A stretch of 64,000 nt of DNA, taken from contig NC_088775.1 of NCBI RefSeq assembly GCF_954871325.1, positions 1,163,473 through 1,227,472 of the forward strand. The letters are read 5' to 3'. The position numbers were made by a program, and so were the translations under genes. Within the stretch, counting starts at the first letter, position 1. Each line of letters starts with the position of its first letter. Shown piece by piece: positions 11,873 to 22,577 of the stretch. The notes under the pieces were generated by a model, which was not told where the DNA came from, ran no database searches, and saw only the letters and a list, made by a program, of their open reading frames with translations. Source of the stretch: Gordionus sp. m RMFG-2023. Lineage: Eukaryota > Nematomorpha > Gordioida > Chordodea > Parachordodidae.

Positions 11873-11988
11873 CTTGTGGTTTTTTTTTCAAAACAATTAA
11901 TTATTAATAAGTATCACTTTTGATTAATTTTTTTTAGATCATTATATAATAATATCCTAATTTGTGAAATATTTAAACTGTGTTAAAG

Positions 11989-12222
11989 TGATAACACAAA
12001 ATTAATTATAGATACTGCCGAGTCATCTTTGCTGGGATTCGAACCCATAACCATCGGATAGGTAAGCGACGCTCTTGCCGACTAGGCTACAGATGCTTTC
12101 CAAAAAATCACGATTTTTCGAGAAAAAAAAATTTGGTAGTACCTCTCCAAATGAAAAAAAAATAAACAAATGATAAATTTGATAGGTACTACCTTAAGGC
12201 ACTATCTATAATTAATCATAAC
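11989..12222. mobile_element. TIR element with a tRNA-like core (copy 2)
   Basis: The ends are ATTAATTATAGATA and TATCTATAATTAAT. Flanks share ATAACACAAA on both sides, a probable target duplication. The centre (12029-12097, minus strand) carries the same tRNA-like boxes as the 8694-9106 element (GGGTTCGAATCCC, CTAGTCGGCAAGAG). The element is shorter, having lost the outer part present in copy 1. It sits between the two groups of phosphagen-kinase exons. Confidence 0.7.
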
Positions 12223-12399
12223 ACAAAGGAATCACAAACTTTAAAATTGGAAATCATTTTTAATTTGTAAATATAATTGATTAATATTATGATGATATAT
12301 TTAATTTATAATATAATTAGAAAAAAGCCCCTTTTTTGAAATATTTTAGATAATATATATAAAGTTGTTTAATAAACCTAACTACACTATACACATGTA

Positions 12400-12561
12400 T
12401 AGTGTTGCTAAACTACCTATCCTTAGCTAACCATAAATCAGCCCTAGCCATATTTTTATCCAGAAATATTCTTTTCAATCTTCAAGTTGAGGCTTAACTT
12501 AGAAGCTAGCTTGAAAAAGACACAATAGAGATGGTCCATGTTAGGTGATTTATCAACACTA
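12400..12561. mobile_element. hAT-like MITE with perfect 8-bp TSD
   Basis: The TIRs are TAGTGTTGCTAAAC and TTATCAACACTA. The 8-bp duplication CACATGTA flanks it on both sides (12392-12399, 12562-12569). The body (TTGAGGCTTAACTT and similar) matches the element at 38467-38813. Confidence 0.85.
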
Positions 12562-12610
12562 CACATGTAAAAATCTTTTTAAATCTTGTTAACCAAGACT
12601 CGTGTTAGAT

Positions 12611-12944
12611 CAATGTGACATATAATAATACCTAGACTGACGATGCATTCGTTAAAAGTGTACCATCAATTGAAAAACAGCTGAGGACGCCATTTTGGTT
12701 ACCCGTATCATATATTAAAAATTTTATCGCATTCCTTTGTCTGATGCAAACCTTATTAAAGAAATGCCTGATTATCGAGATAATGAGGAAGCGAGTTATC
12801 AATTTAATGGTAGTTTTTTAAACATGAGAATAATTACCTATATGGGTTACCAAAATGGCGATTCCAGCTGATTTGCATTCAACGACGCTTTCAAGTGCAT
12901 TGTTATGAACGCGTCGCCAGTCTAGGTATTATTAAATGTCATTG
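12611..12944. mobile_element. TIR element (family E, copy 1)
   Basis: Long imperfect inverted repeats read CAATGTGACATATAATAATA on the left and the mirror image at 12918-12944. Both arms include CCTAGACTGRCGA and CAGCTG followed by CGCCATTTTGGT. The two arms of about 120-130 bp would fold into a hairpin. Other copies are at 26890, 43803 and 56472. No clean target duplication is seen at this copy. Confidence 0.75.
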
Positions 12945-13578
12945 TGCTACTTATGTAATCAAGTTGTACCACATTTCCTTAAACATATATAGTTTTTTTT
13001 TAAAATGTAATCAAAGGAGACGTGACGAAGAATCTTATCTTTGCAAGATTTGTCAAATTACTAATTTTACCATTATACTGCTGCCTCCCAGTCCTCCCCC
13101 CTTCCGTTACCCCAAATATAAGAAACGATTATCGGTAGCCAATGTCACGCCTTGGACCGAACGTGAATTCATGAAAAAGTAATAATTTTTCGGTATAAAG
13201 CTACCACATCGATTTTGTATGTAGTAAGGATGCGTTAATTATCGGTAATAATATTATCAGATAACATTATTATTCTTATTATTTCTCTTATTTTTAAAAT
13301 TGTAAATATATTTATATATGATGTACATAGCGTCAATGGATTTTTCCCGCCAATCAATTTTTCCCGCCAATATATTTTTAAATGGGATTTTACAGGAAAT
13401 ATATTCTATCATGTTAAGAAGCCCTAAGAATTTCAGATAATTTTACCCTAAGACATTTGAACTTAATTATAATTTATATTAGTTTTCCCCATAGATTTTT
13501 TTCACGTAAATTCTAAATGATTCAATACTTCACGGTAAAATTTTCTACGATTCCTAAGATTAGGGTATTCTAGACGTG
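12945..13578. other. Non-coding stretch, candidate intron of the phosphagen-kinase locus
   Basis: A possible ORF at 12895-13182 overlaps the transposon arm and has no recognisable content. Two copies of TTTTTCCCGCCAAT lie 17 bp apart at 13342-13371. A family D repeat copy starts near 13430. The stretch falls in the proposed 1,808-bp intron (11873-13680). Confidence 0.45.
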
Positions 13579-13600
13579 CTAGAATTCATTTCCGGTTCGC
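13430..13600 (-). repeat. Family D repeat copy
   Basis: TTTCAGATAATTTTACC, CCATAGATTTTTTTCACG, TACGATTCCTAAGATTAG and CATTTCCGG follow the order of the other family D copies. It overlaps the last codons of the 13579-14042 open frame, so that C-terminal extension is probably not genuine coding sequence. Confidence 0.5.
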
Positions 13601-16600
13601 GCCCAAAAACGATTTAAAGTTTTAAACAAAAAAAAAGCATCGCTGCTAACATATATATATTTTTTTTTTTTAAATAAAACCTTGTTTGATATTTGTGCTA
13701 AATATTTGTAGAAATGGAATATTTGTTCCAACTCCGACACGGGGTATACTGGGAAACTCTGAACTCTTATCTTGTTGCTGAAATTGTCGAATATCAATTT
13801 GCATTGGTCCTTCCCCAAGTTAGAAATGTAAAGCGATTTAAAATCTTCCAATTCCATGTCAGAAAATTTGTCCTGGTATATCAGGGTCTCGCAAACCAAA
13901 GTAGTCCCGACGTAAAAAGGATTGGATACCAAATAGCCCTTGGAAAAACTCCACACGTAGCAATGGCCCATCTCCAGCAAAAAATTTTCCAAAAGTGCCA
14001 CCATACCGCAAAGTTTTGAAAATATGTCGTGCAGACTTTCCTCTAAAATGTAAGAAGTCGATATATATAATAAAAATGTAATGAATGACTGGTATAAATC
14101 ATTTAAACGTCAATTAAACGAATTATAAAATTTACTATGCTTTATGGCGACGAATTTAATATGATCGACATCGTTGACATAGATTACAATCGATTTATCT
14201 TGACTCAGCCAAAGACCCCTAGCTTCTGGCCAATCTGTGGAAATCTGGCATTTATCATACACCGGAATTGGTTTGTCGATTGAGATATCGAGATCGAAAA
14301 AATTTTCCTTTGCTTCTTCGCTCATGTCCGTTATAGAGTAATAAACACCTATACCGTTATGTTTATAATGGTTATAATATTTGCCCACTTACATACATAT
14401 ATCAGAACCATTCCTTCCTTCTCTCCTTTCTTTCTTTCGTCCTTCCTTCCTTCCTTCCATCCTTCCCCCCTTCAGCAAAACGCATATTTAAATATTCAAA
14501 GCGTATGTAAGAATATTTACTAAGGAGTCATATATACCTTTGAATGGGTCTCCAATAGCGTTCAAGGAATGGCAAACTATACTTTCTATCTGTCTTCTCT
14601 GCATCCGGTTGCATCCGGGTGGGAAGGGAAATCCAGTAATATTACGCGAAACGGATATTCTGGTTCCTTCGAATCCCTCGTTATCAATATCCTCGAGGGC
14701 CAACAAAGGCGTAGGGTTGAGGTTAGGTCTGTTGTCCAAATTAGGCCGATAATTAGGTTGGTAACATTTGATGAGAGGGTCGAACACGTCCGAAAATGCG
14801 TAGTAACAATCAGCCTCGAAAGCCAATATATCTATAGTTAACATATATTGTCATTTAATTTAACTCACTGCTAAATTTTTTATTTAGGAAACTCATATCA
14901 TTGAAATTTATTTATTTATTTTATAAAAGGAATATCAATTATCATTGTTTTTTAACTTAAAAATATCATTTTTTTACTTAAAAATATCATTTATAATATT
15001 TATTTCTTTACTTAAAAATATTTATTTCTTTACTTAAAAATTTAATTTTATTTACTTAAAAATATTTATTTCTTTACTTAAAAATATCATTTTTTTATAC
15101 TTAAAAAATGATCATATATGTTTATGTTCATAGACCTAATATTATTAACATAGAATGCTTAATAACCACTTTAAAGACCATAACAAAAAAAAATATATGG
15201 AATATTAATAATCTACTATATTTTTTATTAACATGCTATTTCCCGCATAGTGTACTAGTGCTATAAAGTATCACCGATCAGAGTAACGTCGTTACTTACG
15301 GCGTTACCTTATTTAGAGGAAAAGGAACGTTACTCGTTACTTGTTCAAAAATAGGTAACATGTAAGGCTTTTCTAATTTCATATTTTTTGTTAAAATTTT
15401 ACAATTTATTTATTTAAATTTTATAATTTATTTATTAAAATTTTATAAATAATTAATTTAAACCGAGTTTTTTTTTCTTCTTAAATTCAGATCCAACCAC
15501 CAATATTTCTTCCTTTTTTTTAATGTTTATTTATTATATTTTTTTTTGTTGTTGAATTTTTATACAGTTACAAAATTGTTAATCTAATCAATATTTAATC
15601 AATATCCTAATTACTACGTTAATTAAATTTTCTCATATATTAAAAAGTTGGTGCCAAAAAGTATACTTAATTATTTATTTTTTTTTTTACAGATGAAGAA
15701 TGATTCAATTCTTTCCTGGTCACCCCACTCTTTTGCTGTGTGGAGTTATTTATACCAGTGAAAAAGAGATAAAGAGTAAAATTAATCAAGGGTGGTTAAA
15801 GTGGAGATCTTTATCTGGAGTGCTCTTTGACAAGAGAATCCCAAATAAATTAAAGGGAAAAATTTACAGTTCCATAGTACAGCCAACTATTCTATATAGT
15901 TCGGAAACATGGCCATCCAAAGAATCAGACGAGAGAGGTCTACAAACTATGGAGATGAGAATGTTGAGGATGATTGCTGGGGTATCAGAAAGGATAAGGT
16001 GCGAAGTACAAGAATACTGGGAAGTTTAAAGGTTGTGCCTATTAAGACTAAGATAATGGCAAACAGACTTAGGTGGTATGGGCACACAATGAGAAGGAAA
16101 TAAGGTTAAGAGTTTGGACGTGATAGGCAAACGTAAAAGAGGAAGGCCAAGACTTCAATAGGGCAATAAAGTTAGAGCCAATATCAATAAATAAAAATTA
16201 GATAAAAGAGATAGATAGCATGAATAACATAAAGTGGAGAGTGATATTGAAGGAGCTTACCACCAGAAAAAGTGAATGCTAAAAAGAAAAAAAATATATT
16301 ATCATAAAGTCATTCTAAGGTAATCGCTACAGTTAACAAATATAGAAAAATTAACAACTAAGTTTTTCACTTTGTAAAGTGTTAGATTATGTCCCTAATT
16401 CAAATAGCTTAACCTCGGTGTCCAGCAGGTTTAAATCTGAACAATAAAAAAACGTATGAAAGTAAATGAAATATAAATTTGAGATTAAATTGTAATAAAA
16501 GGAAAAATAAAATATTTATAATAGGATCTGAATAAATGATTTTTATGAAGAAGATCTAATAAAGATTTTTTTTTTGATATGTATAGATCATTTCTTTAAA

Positions 16601-17252
16601 TATTTTTTGATAAATTCCCGCATATTAAAATTTTTCCCTCTCGTCCTCTGCGCCAATCTAGCGTGTGTTTAGCGCAAGCGCACAGTCAAAGCGGTGTTGA
16701 GTACTAAACCTTATCTTATATATATTATTTCTGTTACGATTTTATTTTTTATTACCTAAGGAGAAAATAATAATATTTAGTATTTTGTTTAAGTAACGTG
16801 TAACACGTTACTTTTTTACAAGGTAACGAGTAATGGTAACGCACTCCTTTTTTCAAAAAAGTAACGAGTTACTGTTTTTATGTAACGCGTTACAGCACTA
16901 AAAACTACTAAACATTTTTTATTTTCACTGTTTTACAATTATCCATCGTTATTAGTGGGTAGTTTTTTTTGATTGTTTTTATAATATTTAAACCTGTTTT
17001 TTCCCCTATTTTTCTTTATGTTTGAAAAAAAACACAAAATATGATTTTTGTTTTGTTTTTTATATATTATTTGCATTGTTTAGACAAGAAGAGAAGAGAA
17101 GAGAAGAGAAGAGAAGAGAAGAGAAGAGAAGAGAAGAGAAGAGAAGAGAAGAGAAGAGAAGAGAAGAGAAGAGAAGAGAAGAAGAGAAGAGAAGAGAAGA
17201 GAAGAGAAGAGAAGAGAAGAGAAGAGAAGAGAAGAGAAGAGAAGAGAAGAGT

Positions 17253-17312
<60 letters not shown>

Positions 17313-17610
17313 TCGAAAAGAAAGAACATCCCTCAGTAAAATCATTCGATTATATATAAATATTTTACTCGAAGAGATGTTAAATAAACTAAAAATAAAA
17401 TATCGTTTCTTTACTAGGAATCCTGTCGTCCAACGCCTTGGGATAATCTATGGACGGCTGAACGCATTGATCCAAGGAGTAACCCGATTTCGTAACGACG
17501 TTTCGGTATTTGTCGTAAAGGCTTTTCGTCAGAACCTTGCTTAGAAAATTATCCGCATTTTCTGGGATGGGAAAGTCTTCGTGCAATTCCCCGCTCCCGC
17601 CAAAAATTCC
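13579..17610 (-). CDS. Degenerate phosphagen kinase-like domain, four exons
   Basis: Exons 17610-17415, 14831-14538, 14348-14136 and 14042-13681 are joined by GT-AG introns of 2583, 189 and 93 bp, all in phase 1. They sum to 1065 bp, or 355 codons, the usual length of one arginine kinase. Recognisable segments in order are SKVLTKSLYDKY, GYSLDQCVQP, YYAFSDVFDPLI, GTRISVSRNITGFPFPPGC, GVYYSITDMSEEAKENFF, DWPEARGLWLSQ, YVNDVDHIKFVAIKH and NPFYVGTTLVCETLI. STRVRxxR keeps only the first and last Arg. The reactive Cys before WPxxRG is Ser. The Arg after GTT is lost. It is probably a pseudoenzyme. The first exon begins at an in-frame acceptor (AAACAG), so a start exon lies upstream and unseen. At 13680 a phase-0 donor (AACAAG/GTTTTA) could splice to 11872 and fuse this domain to the two downstream. 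Without that splice the frame runs on to 13579 through repeat sequence. Confidence 0.8.
14405..14470. repeat. Pyrimidine-rich TTCC/TTTC microsatellite in an intron
   Basis: Irregular CTTCC and CTTTC units lie in the 189-bp intron (14349-14537). On the coding (minus) strand this is a purine tract. Confidence 0.8.
14837..15255. other. Intron sequence with short T/A repeats
   Basis: Repeated ACTTAAAAATATTTATTTCT-type words (about 14950-15100) form a degenerate short tandem array. It lies in the large first intron of the phosphagen-kinase-like gene. Confidence 0.45.
15256..16900. mobile_element. hAT-like element with GTAACG subterminal repeats, split by an RTE fragment
   Basis: The ends read TAGTGCTATAAAG and, in mirror image, CAGCACTA. 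Both subterminal regions carry clusters of GTAACG / CGTTAC words (15287-15360 and 16793-16893), typical of transposase-binding repeats in hAT families. The interior contains an RTE LINE fragment (15700-16290). No transposase frame is visible. It lies inside the 2.6-kb intron of the phosphagen-kinase-like gene. Confidence 0.6.
15700..16290 (+). pseudogene. RTE-clade LINE, 3' part of reverse transcriptase ORF
   Basis: Frames at 15700-16029 and 15909-16103 give KINQGWLKWRSLSGVLFDKR, KLKGKIYSSIVQPTILYSSE, TMEMRMLRMIAGV, LGSLKVVPIKTKIMANRLRW and YGHTMRRK. These are the hallmark tail of RTE reverse transcriptases (WxKWRxxxGVLCDRxxPxxLKGKxY... RLRWYGHxxR). A frameshift lies near 16000, where the two frames overlap, and GKRKRGRPRL follows about 16120 in another frame. 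It is 5'-truncated and inactive. Confidence 0.88.
16901..17086. other. AT-rich intron sequence
   Basis: Nothing identifiable before the microsatellite at 17087. Confidence 0.4.
17087..17314. repeat. Composite microsatellite: (GAGAA)n purine tract then (CTTT)n pyrimidine tract
   Basis: About 165 bp of GAGAA units with one register change near 17181 is followed directly by about 62 bp of CTTT units. One strand therefore switches from all-purine to all-pyrimidine at 17252. All long frames across it are artefacts of the repeat. It lies inside the first intron of the phosphagen-kinase-like gene. Confidence 0.97.
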
Positions 17611-17949
17611 CTGTTTCGGCCTTCAGTGGTACATTTTATAATTTGTCAGGCGTTAATATATTTTATCATGCAGAAGGAATTTTAAAACATGCGAAGGATC
17701 CAACAGCGAATCATATTTGAAACCGGTTTTCGACCGGTTTTGAAAATTAATTTTGTTATAATGGATTTTTTTTCCATAAAGTAGAGAAACATGTACATTT
17801 ACCTAAGACTTTTAAAAAAATAAATGCGCGAAGTTCTTGCCCAACCGGTAAAAATGCAAGTCCGACCAGGCGGGCACGGTTTTGAGCCTCTAAGTTAAAA
17901 CCCCGCGAATATTATTTTTTAAATAGCGCAAGATAAGTTTAAATTCTCT

Positions 17950-17988
<39 letters not shown>

Positions 17989-18248
17989 ATTCTTTCTATT
18001 CTCTCTATTCTTTCTATTCTTTATGTTCTTTGCCTTATGTTATAATGAAAAATTTTTTTTTATAAATTATTAGAACTTCGAAAATTATAAATTTATCGAA
18101 AGTTATTATGTTTTGAAAAAAACGTTTAATTTTTTTTCTTCAAATTTTTTTAATGTTTATTTTAATATATTATTTAATTTTTATGTTCACAATTATTTAA
18201 AAAAAATTTTTTTTATAAAATTTGTAACGCGTTAGCCGAGTTTAACGA
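17611..18248. promoter_or_regulatory. Interval between divergent genes, possible shared promoter
   Basis: The phosphagen-kinase-like exons run leftward and the coiled-coil gene runs rightward from this 638-bp interval. It contains a TTTC/TTCT microsatellite (17944-18027) and, at about 17725, a short palindrome-like pair AACCGGTTTTCGACCGGTTT. The missing first exon of the left gene may lie here, but no ATG-bearing exon could be assigned. Confidence 0.4.
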
Positions 18249-19664
18249 ATGTCTGATATACATGTCAATTCAAAATTGAAGCGTAACGTTTCGTCGAGCG
18301 CCATAACGTCAATCAACAATTCTAACGATTATAAAAGTCGTAATACTAATAATGAACCAGTAAATGTCTCGTCTACCACTACTCTCAATAACAAAAGACT
18401 GGAAGATATTTCCAAACTGATTATCTTCCACCAGGAAAGTATGAAAGATATTAAACTGGCCATTAGATATGGCAGAAGCGACTACCATATAGTTGGCACC
18501 ATCAAAAAAATTATGGATAAAATTGAGCCACTCCTAAGTTTGAACGAACTTCCTAACACTAATAACCGAAAGAGAGGTGACGATAAATGCTTAGAGGGTA
18601 TCACCTTGGGGCAATGGCAGAAAAACGTTATGGAGGATATGTATGACCGAGCTCGGCTAGAGTGCAAGGTGGAGCTGGAAAAGGATTATCGAAGGAAAGA
18701 GGAGGAGTTTTACGATAAGGTTAAGATTCGCGAGGAACAAATAAGAGAACTTAAGGCTCGGATCTCAACCTTAAACGAATGCGTGCAAAGTTTAATCGAT
18801 CAGTTAAAACGGAAGGAAATAAACGAATGCGAGCTCATTCAACACTCTTCCAACGCCAAACTGTCTAGAGATATTTGTCAAGTCAAGCTGCAAACTCACA
18901 TCAATCAAACGGCCGATTTGATTCGTAGAAATGCGGGTCGCCTCAAGATGGACCAGCTGTTGTTGGAGATGAACTCCAAGTTGATGAGAGAAAATTTAAA
19001 GTATAACATATGTTTATTTTTATTTGTAATTTCTTCCAGTTTTCCCCCCACTATTATCTACTCTTTCAATTTTACATTTTTGATTACTTTAGGACACTCG
19101 TATCTTAACGCATTTATGCCTTACAAAAAAATGAAAAGAAAATTTGGTTTTTTTTAGATGAGAGTTTTTTTAAAAAAATGATATATTTTTTTTAATTTAT
19201 ACTTCGTCTATTTTAATTATTTTTTTCTATTTTTTAAATTTATTTTGTCTTTTTACAAAACTAATTTTTTTTCTATTTTTTTTAAATATAAATTATGAGA
19301 AATTTAAACACAAATTATATTAAGTTTAAAAGTTCACTGAAAAATTGTTAGAAATTCATAGGGTAGGTAATTCCAAACATGAAGGAAGGCATATATTTCC
19401 GGTATTATCAGATTTTTTAAATTTAAAAAAAACGCGCTTAAAAAATAGTTTAAAGTTGAAAAAATAACACTTTGATGCTAACAATATATATATATCCCTA
19501 TTCTTTAAATTATAAATATTTTTTTGAAAAATATTATATTATATATTATTTTATATTATTTCTTAAATGTTTTTAGATTGAAAGGCGAATTAACTAAACA
19601 ACAGACCCTCTTTGAACTCAATCAAAAAGATGATGAGACTAATGATGATCTAGAAAGTGATTAA
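18249..19664 (+). CDS. Coiled-coil protein, two exons, unknown function
   Basis: Exon 1 is 18249-19000. The donor is GTATAAC at 19001 and the acceptor TTTTTAG ends at 19576. Exon 2 is 19577-19664 and ends in TAA. The joined frame is 279 residues. Residues 1-55 are Ser/Asn-rich and probably disordered. Residues 55-100 look helical (ISKLIIFHQESMKDIKLAIR). Residues about 130-275 are strongly charged and heptad-like (VELEKDYRRKEEEFYDKVKI, REEQIRELKARISTLNE) and probably form a coiled coil. The C-terminus (LNQKDDETNDDLESD) is acidic. Without splicing the frame would end in hydrophobic residues from intron sequence, which supports the intron. I do not recognise the family. The intron holds a family D repeat copy (19360-19470). 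Confidence 0.75.
19360..19480 (+). repeat. Family D repeat copy in the coiled-coil gene intron
   Basis: TAGGTAATTCCAAACATG, ATTTCCGG and AAACGCGCTTAAAAAATAG occur in the usual family order. Confidence 0.55.
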
Positions 19665-19990
19665 TTTTGCCATTCATATTTTCCTATTTTTTTCTTTCAG
19701 AATCCTGAGTGAAGAAATCTTTTAGAAATAAACCCTTCCCCCCACTCCAACCATCCCTTATTACTAAATGAACGGCAATTTAAAGCAATCTTTACTCATA
19801 AAGAATGAAGGAATATTAAGAAAATTAGAGATAATTTATATATTACACGATATAATTTAATCTTAACCCTATTATAGACTTAAATATACAAAAAAACTAT
19901 GTATTCCCCCCACACCCGATGTTCCTCGGGAATATATTTCTTAACGTAACAGATGTTTTTTTTTAATTTCATAATGATGCTCAAGAAAAT
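19665..19990. other. 3' flank of the coiled-coil gene
   Basis: A/T-rich with AATAAA-like words near 19725. No gene is seen. Confidence 0.35.
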
Positions 19991-20266
19991 GTGGGCTGCG
20001 GAATAGGTGTGAAAATGATGAATGAGTTCAAAATCTATAAAATTGGGGATGATTTGATTGACGACTTCAAGGACGTCAAAGATAACCGGGTTCTGGCCGA
20101 ATTGTCTAAACGGAGATCGGAGTCCGTTGAGGGAAGGTTAGAAATTGTGCTGAACAGGATGAGTGACGGTTCTAGCTTGGAGGAGATTATTTTTGCTTAC
20201 CAAAACTCTGTAGCCATTTCGCTAGATCAGCTGAATCAAGCCTACCTCGGTTTTTTTTTAACATAA
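19991..20266 (+). CDS. Possible exon of an unknown gene
   Basis: An open frame with gene-like composition reads MMNEFKIYKIGDDLIDDFKD, DNRVLAELSKRRSESVEGRL and EIVLNRMSDGSSLEEIIFAY. Its GC content is higher than the surroundings. The frame opens without ATG (first ATG 20024), preceded by a possible acceptor CTCAAG at 19985. It ends shortly after a T run that may mark the exon end. It could be a further exon of the coiled-coil gene by alternative splicing, a single exon of another gene, or a decayed gene. No family is recognised. Confidence 0.4.
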   Translation: MGCGIGVKMMNEFKIYKIGDDLIDDFKDVKDNRVLAELSKRRSESVEGRLEIVLNRMSDGSSLEEIIFAYQNSVAISLDQLNQAYLGFFLT

Positions 20267-20739
20267 ATAGATTTAATATTCGCACTTTTCCATTAGAGAA
20301 CCAAACAGTAACGAACATGTGTTAGAGGGTTTAAGTTCGGTTAAAAATAACGGTCTAGGCTGTTATTTATAAACATGCTTTTTTTTATAGCTCCAACCTA
20401 TTTTTAATGCAACTGTCCTAAGTGGTTAGACTGGAAAGTTGGAATCAAAAAAAATAGATTAGAAAGCTACAAATTAATTCAATAACTCGTTTTAAAGTGT
20501 CTACCTGACCCGGTTAAGCCATATGACTTCCTATATCTTCCACAGGGGGTGCACAGAGTAAGCTCCTGCTGGGTAAGGGAGTAAAAAAAATATTTAAAGG
20601 GATAAATGGCTAAATCTGGGACTGATTTCTCTTAGAGATTATTTTTCATCACAAAATATGTTACTTGCTTTTTAGAAAATAAACATAAATAAAGGTCATT
20701 AAATATGCTAAAAAAAACTTAAGAGTGTATAGCCGCTAT
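20267..20739. other. Intergenic
   Basis: No gene or recognisable repeat is seen. Confidence 0.4.
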
Positions 20740-20964
20740 TAGTGTTGTTAATCGGCTAAATTTGAGCCGATTTTAAATACGGCTGACTCCATATACTGGC
20801 CAGAAATATATTGCCTATGGCCTTGAGAATTCGGCAACAGATGTCCAAACCTTTGTGCGATCTATGAGCAAAATATTCAGACTTGCGTATTATTTTTTCT
20901 GAATAATATATTGAGTTAACCGTTTTTAAAAAACCGGCTCAAATCGGGCCGTTTGACAACACTA
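20740..20964. mobile_element. hAT-like MITE (family B), best preserved copy
   Basis: The TIRs are TAGTGTTGTTAATCGGC and GCCGTTTGACAACACTA. The flanks GCCGCTAT (left) and ACCGCTAT (right) form an 8-bp target duplication with one mismatch. The body contains GAGCCGATTTTAAATACGGC and ATTGAGTTAACCG. Related copies are at 5984, 6934, 7478, 30829, 37220 and 42316. Confidence 0.85.
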
Positions 20965-20999
20965 ACCGCTATTATACACTCATAAGATTTACCATCTTC

Positions 21000-21193
21000 C
21001 TTCCTTCTTCCTTTTTCTTTTTTTTTCATCTTTGAGTGTATATCATTTATATAATTTACAAAAAGCTAATTTTATTCTAGGCCCAAAATTTTTTCCTTCT
21101 TTTTTTTATATTTATATTTTTACCATAAGTCTCAATGATTAACTCTTGAGAACATAGTCGTTGTATCTATCTATTACTCATTATTGCATAGAG
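21000..21193. other. Flank of the (AAAG)n tract
   Basis: The 35 bp just before the tract (TCTATCTATTACTCATTATT, then GCATAGAGAAA) recur in mirror orientation beside the (TTCC)n tract at 23484-23640, showing that both tracts belong to copies of one repeat. Confidence 0.6.
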
Positions 21194-21834
<641 letters not shown>

Positions 21835-22470
21835 CGGTGAAATAAATATTTCAGAAGTTGATTGTGTTAGTATTTTGCGGTTATCAGGGGGGTTGATGTG
21901 AATGTTGGTTGAATAAATATCTCAGAAGTTGATTATGTTAGTATTTTACATTTATCAGGAATATTTGTGAATGTTAGTGAAATCAATATTTTTTGATTGT
22001 GTTAGTATTTTGCGGTTATCAGGGGGTAGATGTGAATGTTGATTGAATAAATATCCCAGAATTTGATTGTGCTAATATTTTACATTTATCAGGAATAAAT
22101 GTGTATGTTGGTTGAAATCAATATGTCAGGAGTTTATATTGTGTTCATATTTTAAGATTATTGGGGGATAGATGTAAATGTTGATTGAAATAAATATCTC
22201 AGAAGTTCAGAAGTTGATTGTGTTAATATATTTACATTTATCAGAATTGTGAAATGTTGATTGAAATCAATATTTCAAAAGTTTATAATGTGTTCAAATT
22301 TTACCGTTATCTGGGATGGTTGTGTATGCTAGTTGAATAAATATTCCCAGAAGTTGACTGTGTTCGGGGAAATGTTGGTTGAATAAATGTCTCAGAAAGT
22401 TGATTGTATCTGTATTCTAACGATTATCGAGGGTAGTTGTTATATTGTTGGTTTGAACAAATATTCGCAG
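21835..22470. repeat. Degenerate minisatellite, about 70-75 bp units
   Basis: About nine units each start near TGAATAAATATCTCAGAAGT and continue TTGATTGTGTTAGTATTTT. Two unit types alternate, one with GCGGTTATCAGGGG and one with ACATTTATCAGGAATA, giving a higher-order period of about 140 bp. Divergence between units suggests an old array. Confidence 0.8.
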
Positions 22471-22577
22471 AATATTTTTTTTTTGATCTCTTTATGAACA
22501 TCTTTATAATTTTGTATAATATATACTTTATAATTTATTATTTTTTTCTTGAGAATTTCATTATCTTTTATAGTCCC

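Noticed and set aside
12895-13182. 95-residue plus-strand ORF
   Set aside because: Starts within a transposon arm and lacks recognisable content.
13714-14019. Plus-strand ORF opposite exon 4 of the kinase-like domain
   Set aside because: Shadow frame. The minus strand matches the kinase family and splices correctly.
17022-17345. Several long open frames on both strands over the composite microsatellite
   Set aside because: They encode only REEKR or LSFF-type simple repeats and exist because the units lack stop codons.
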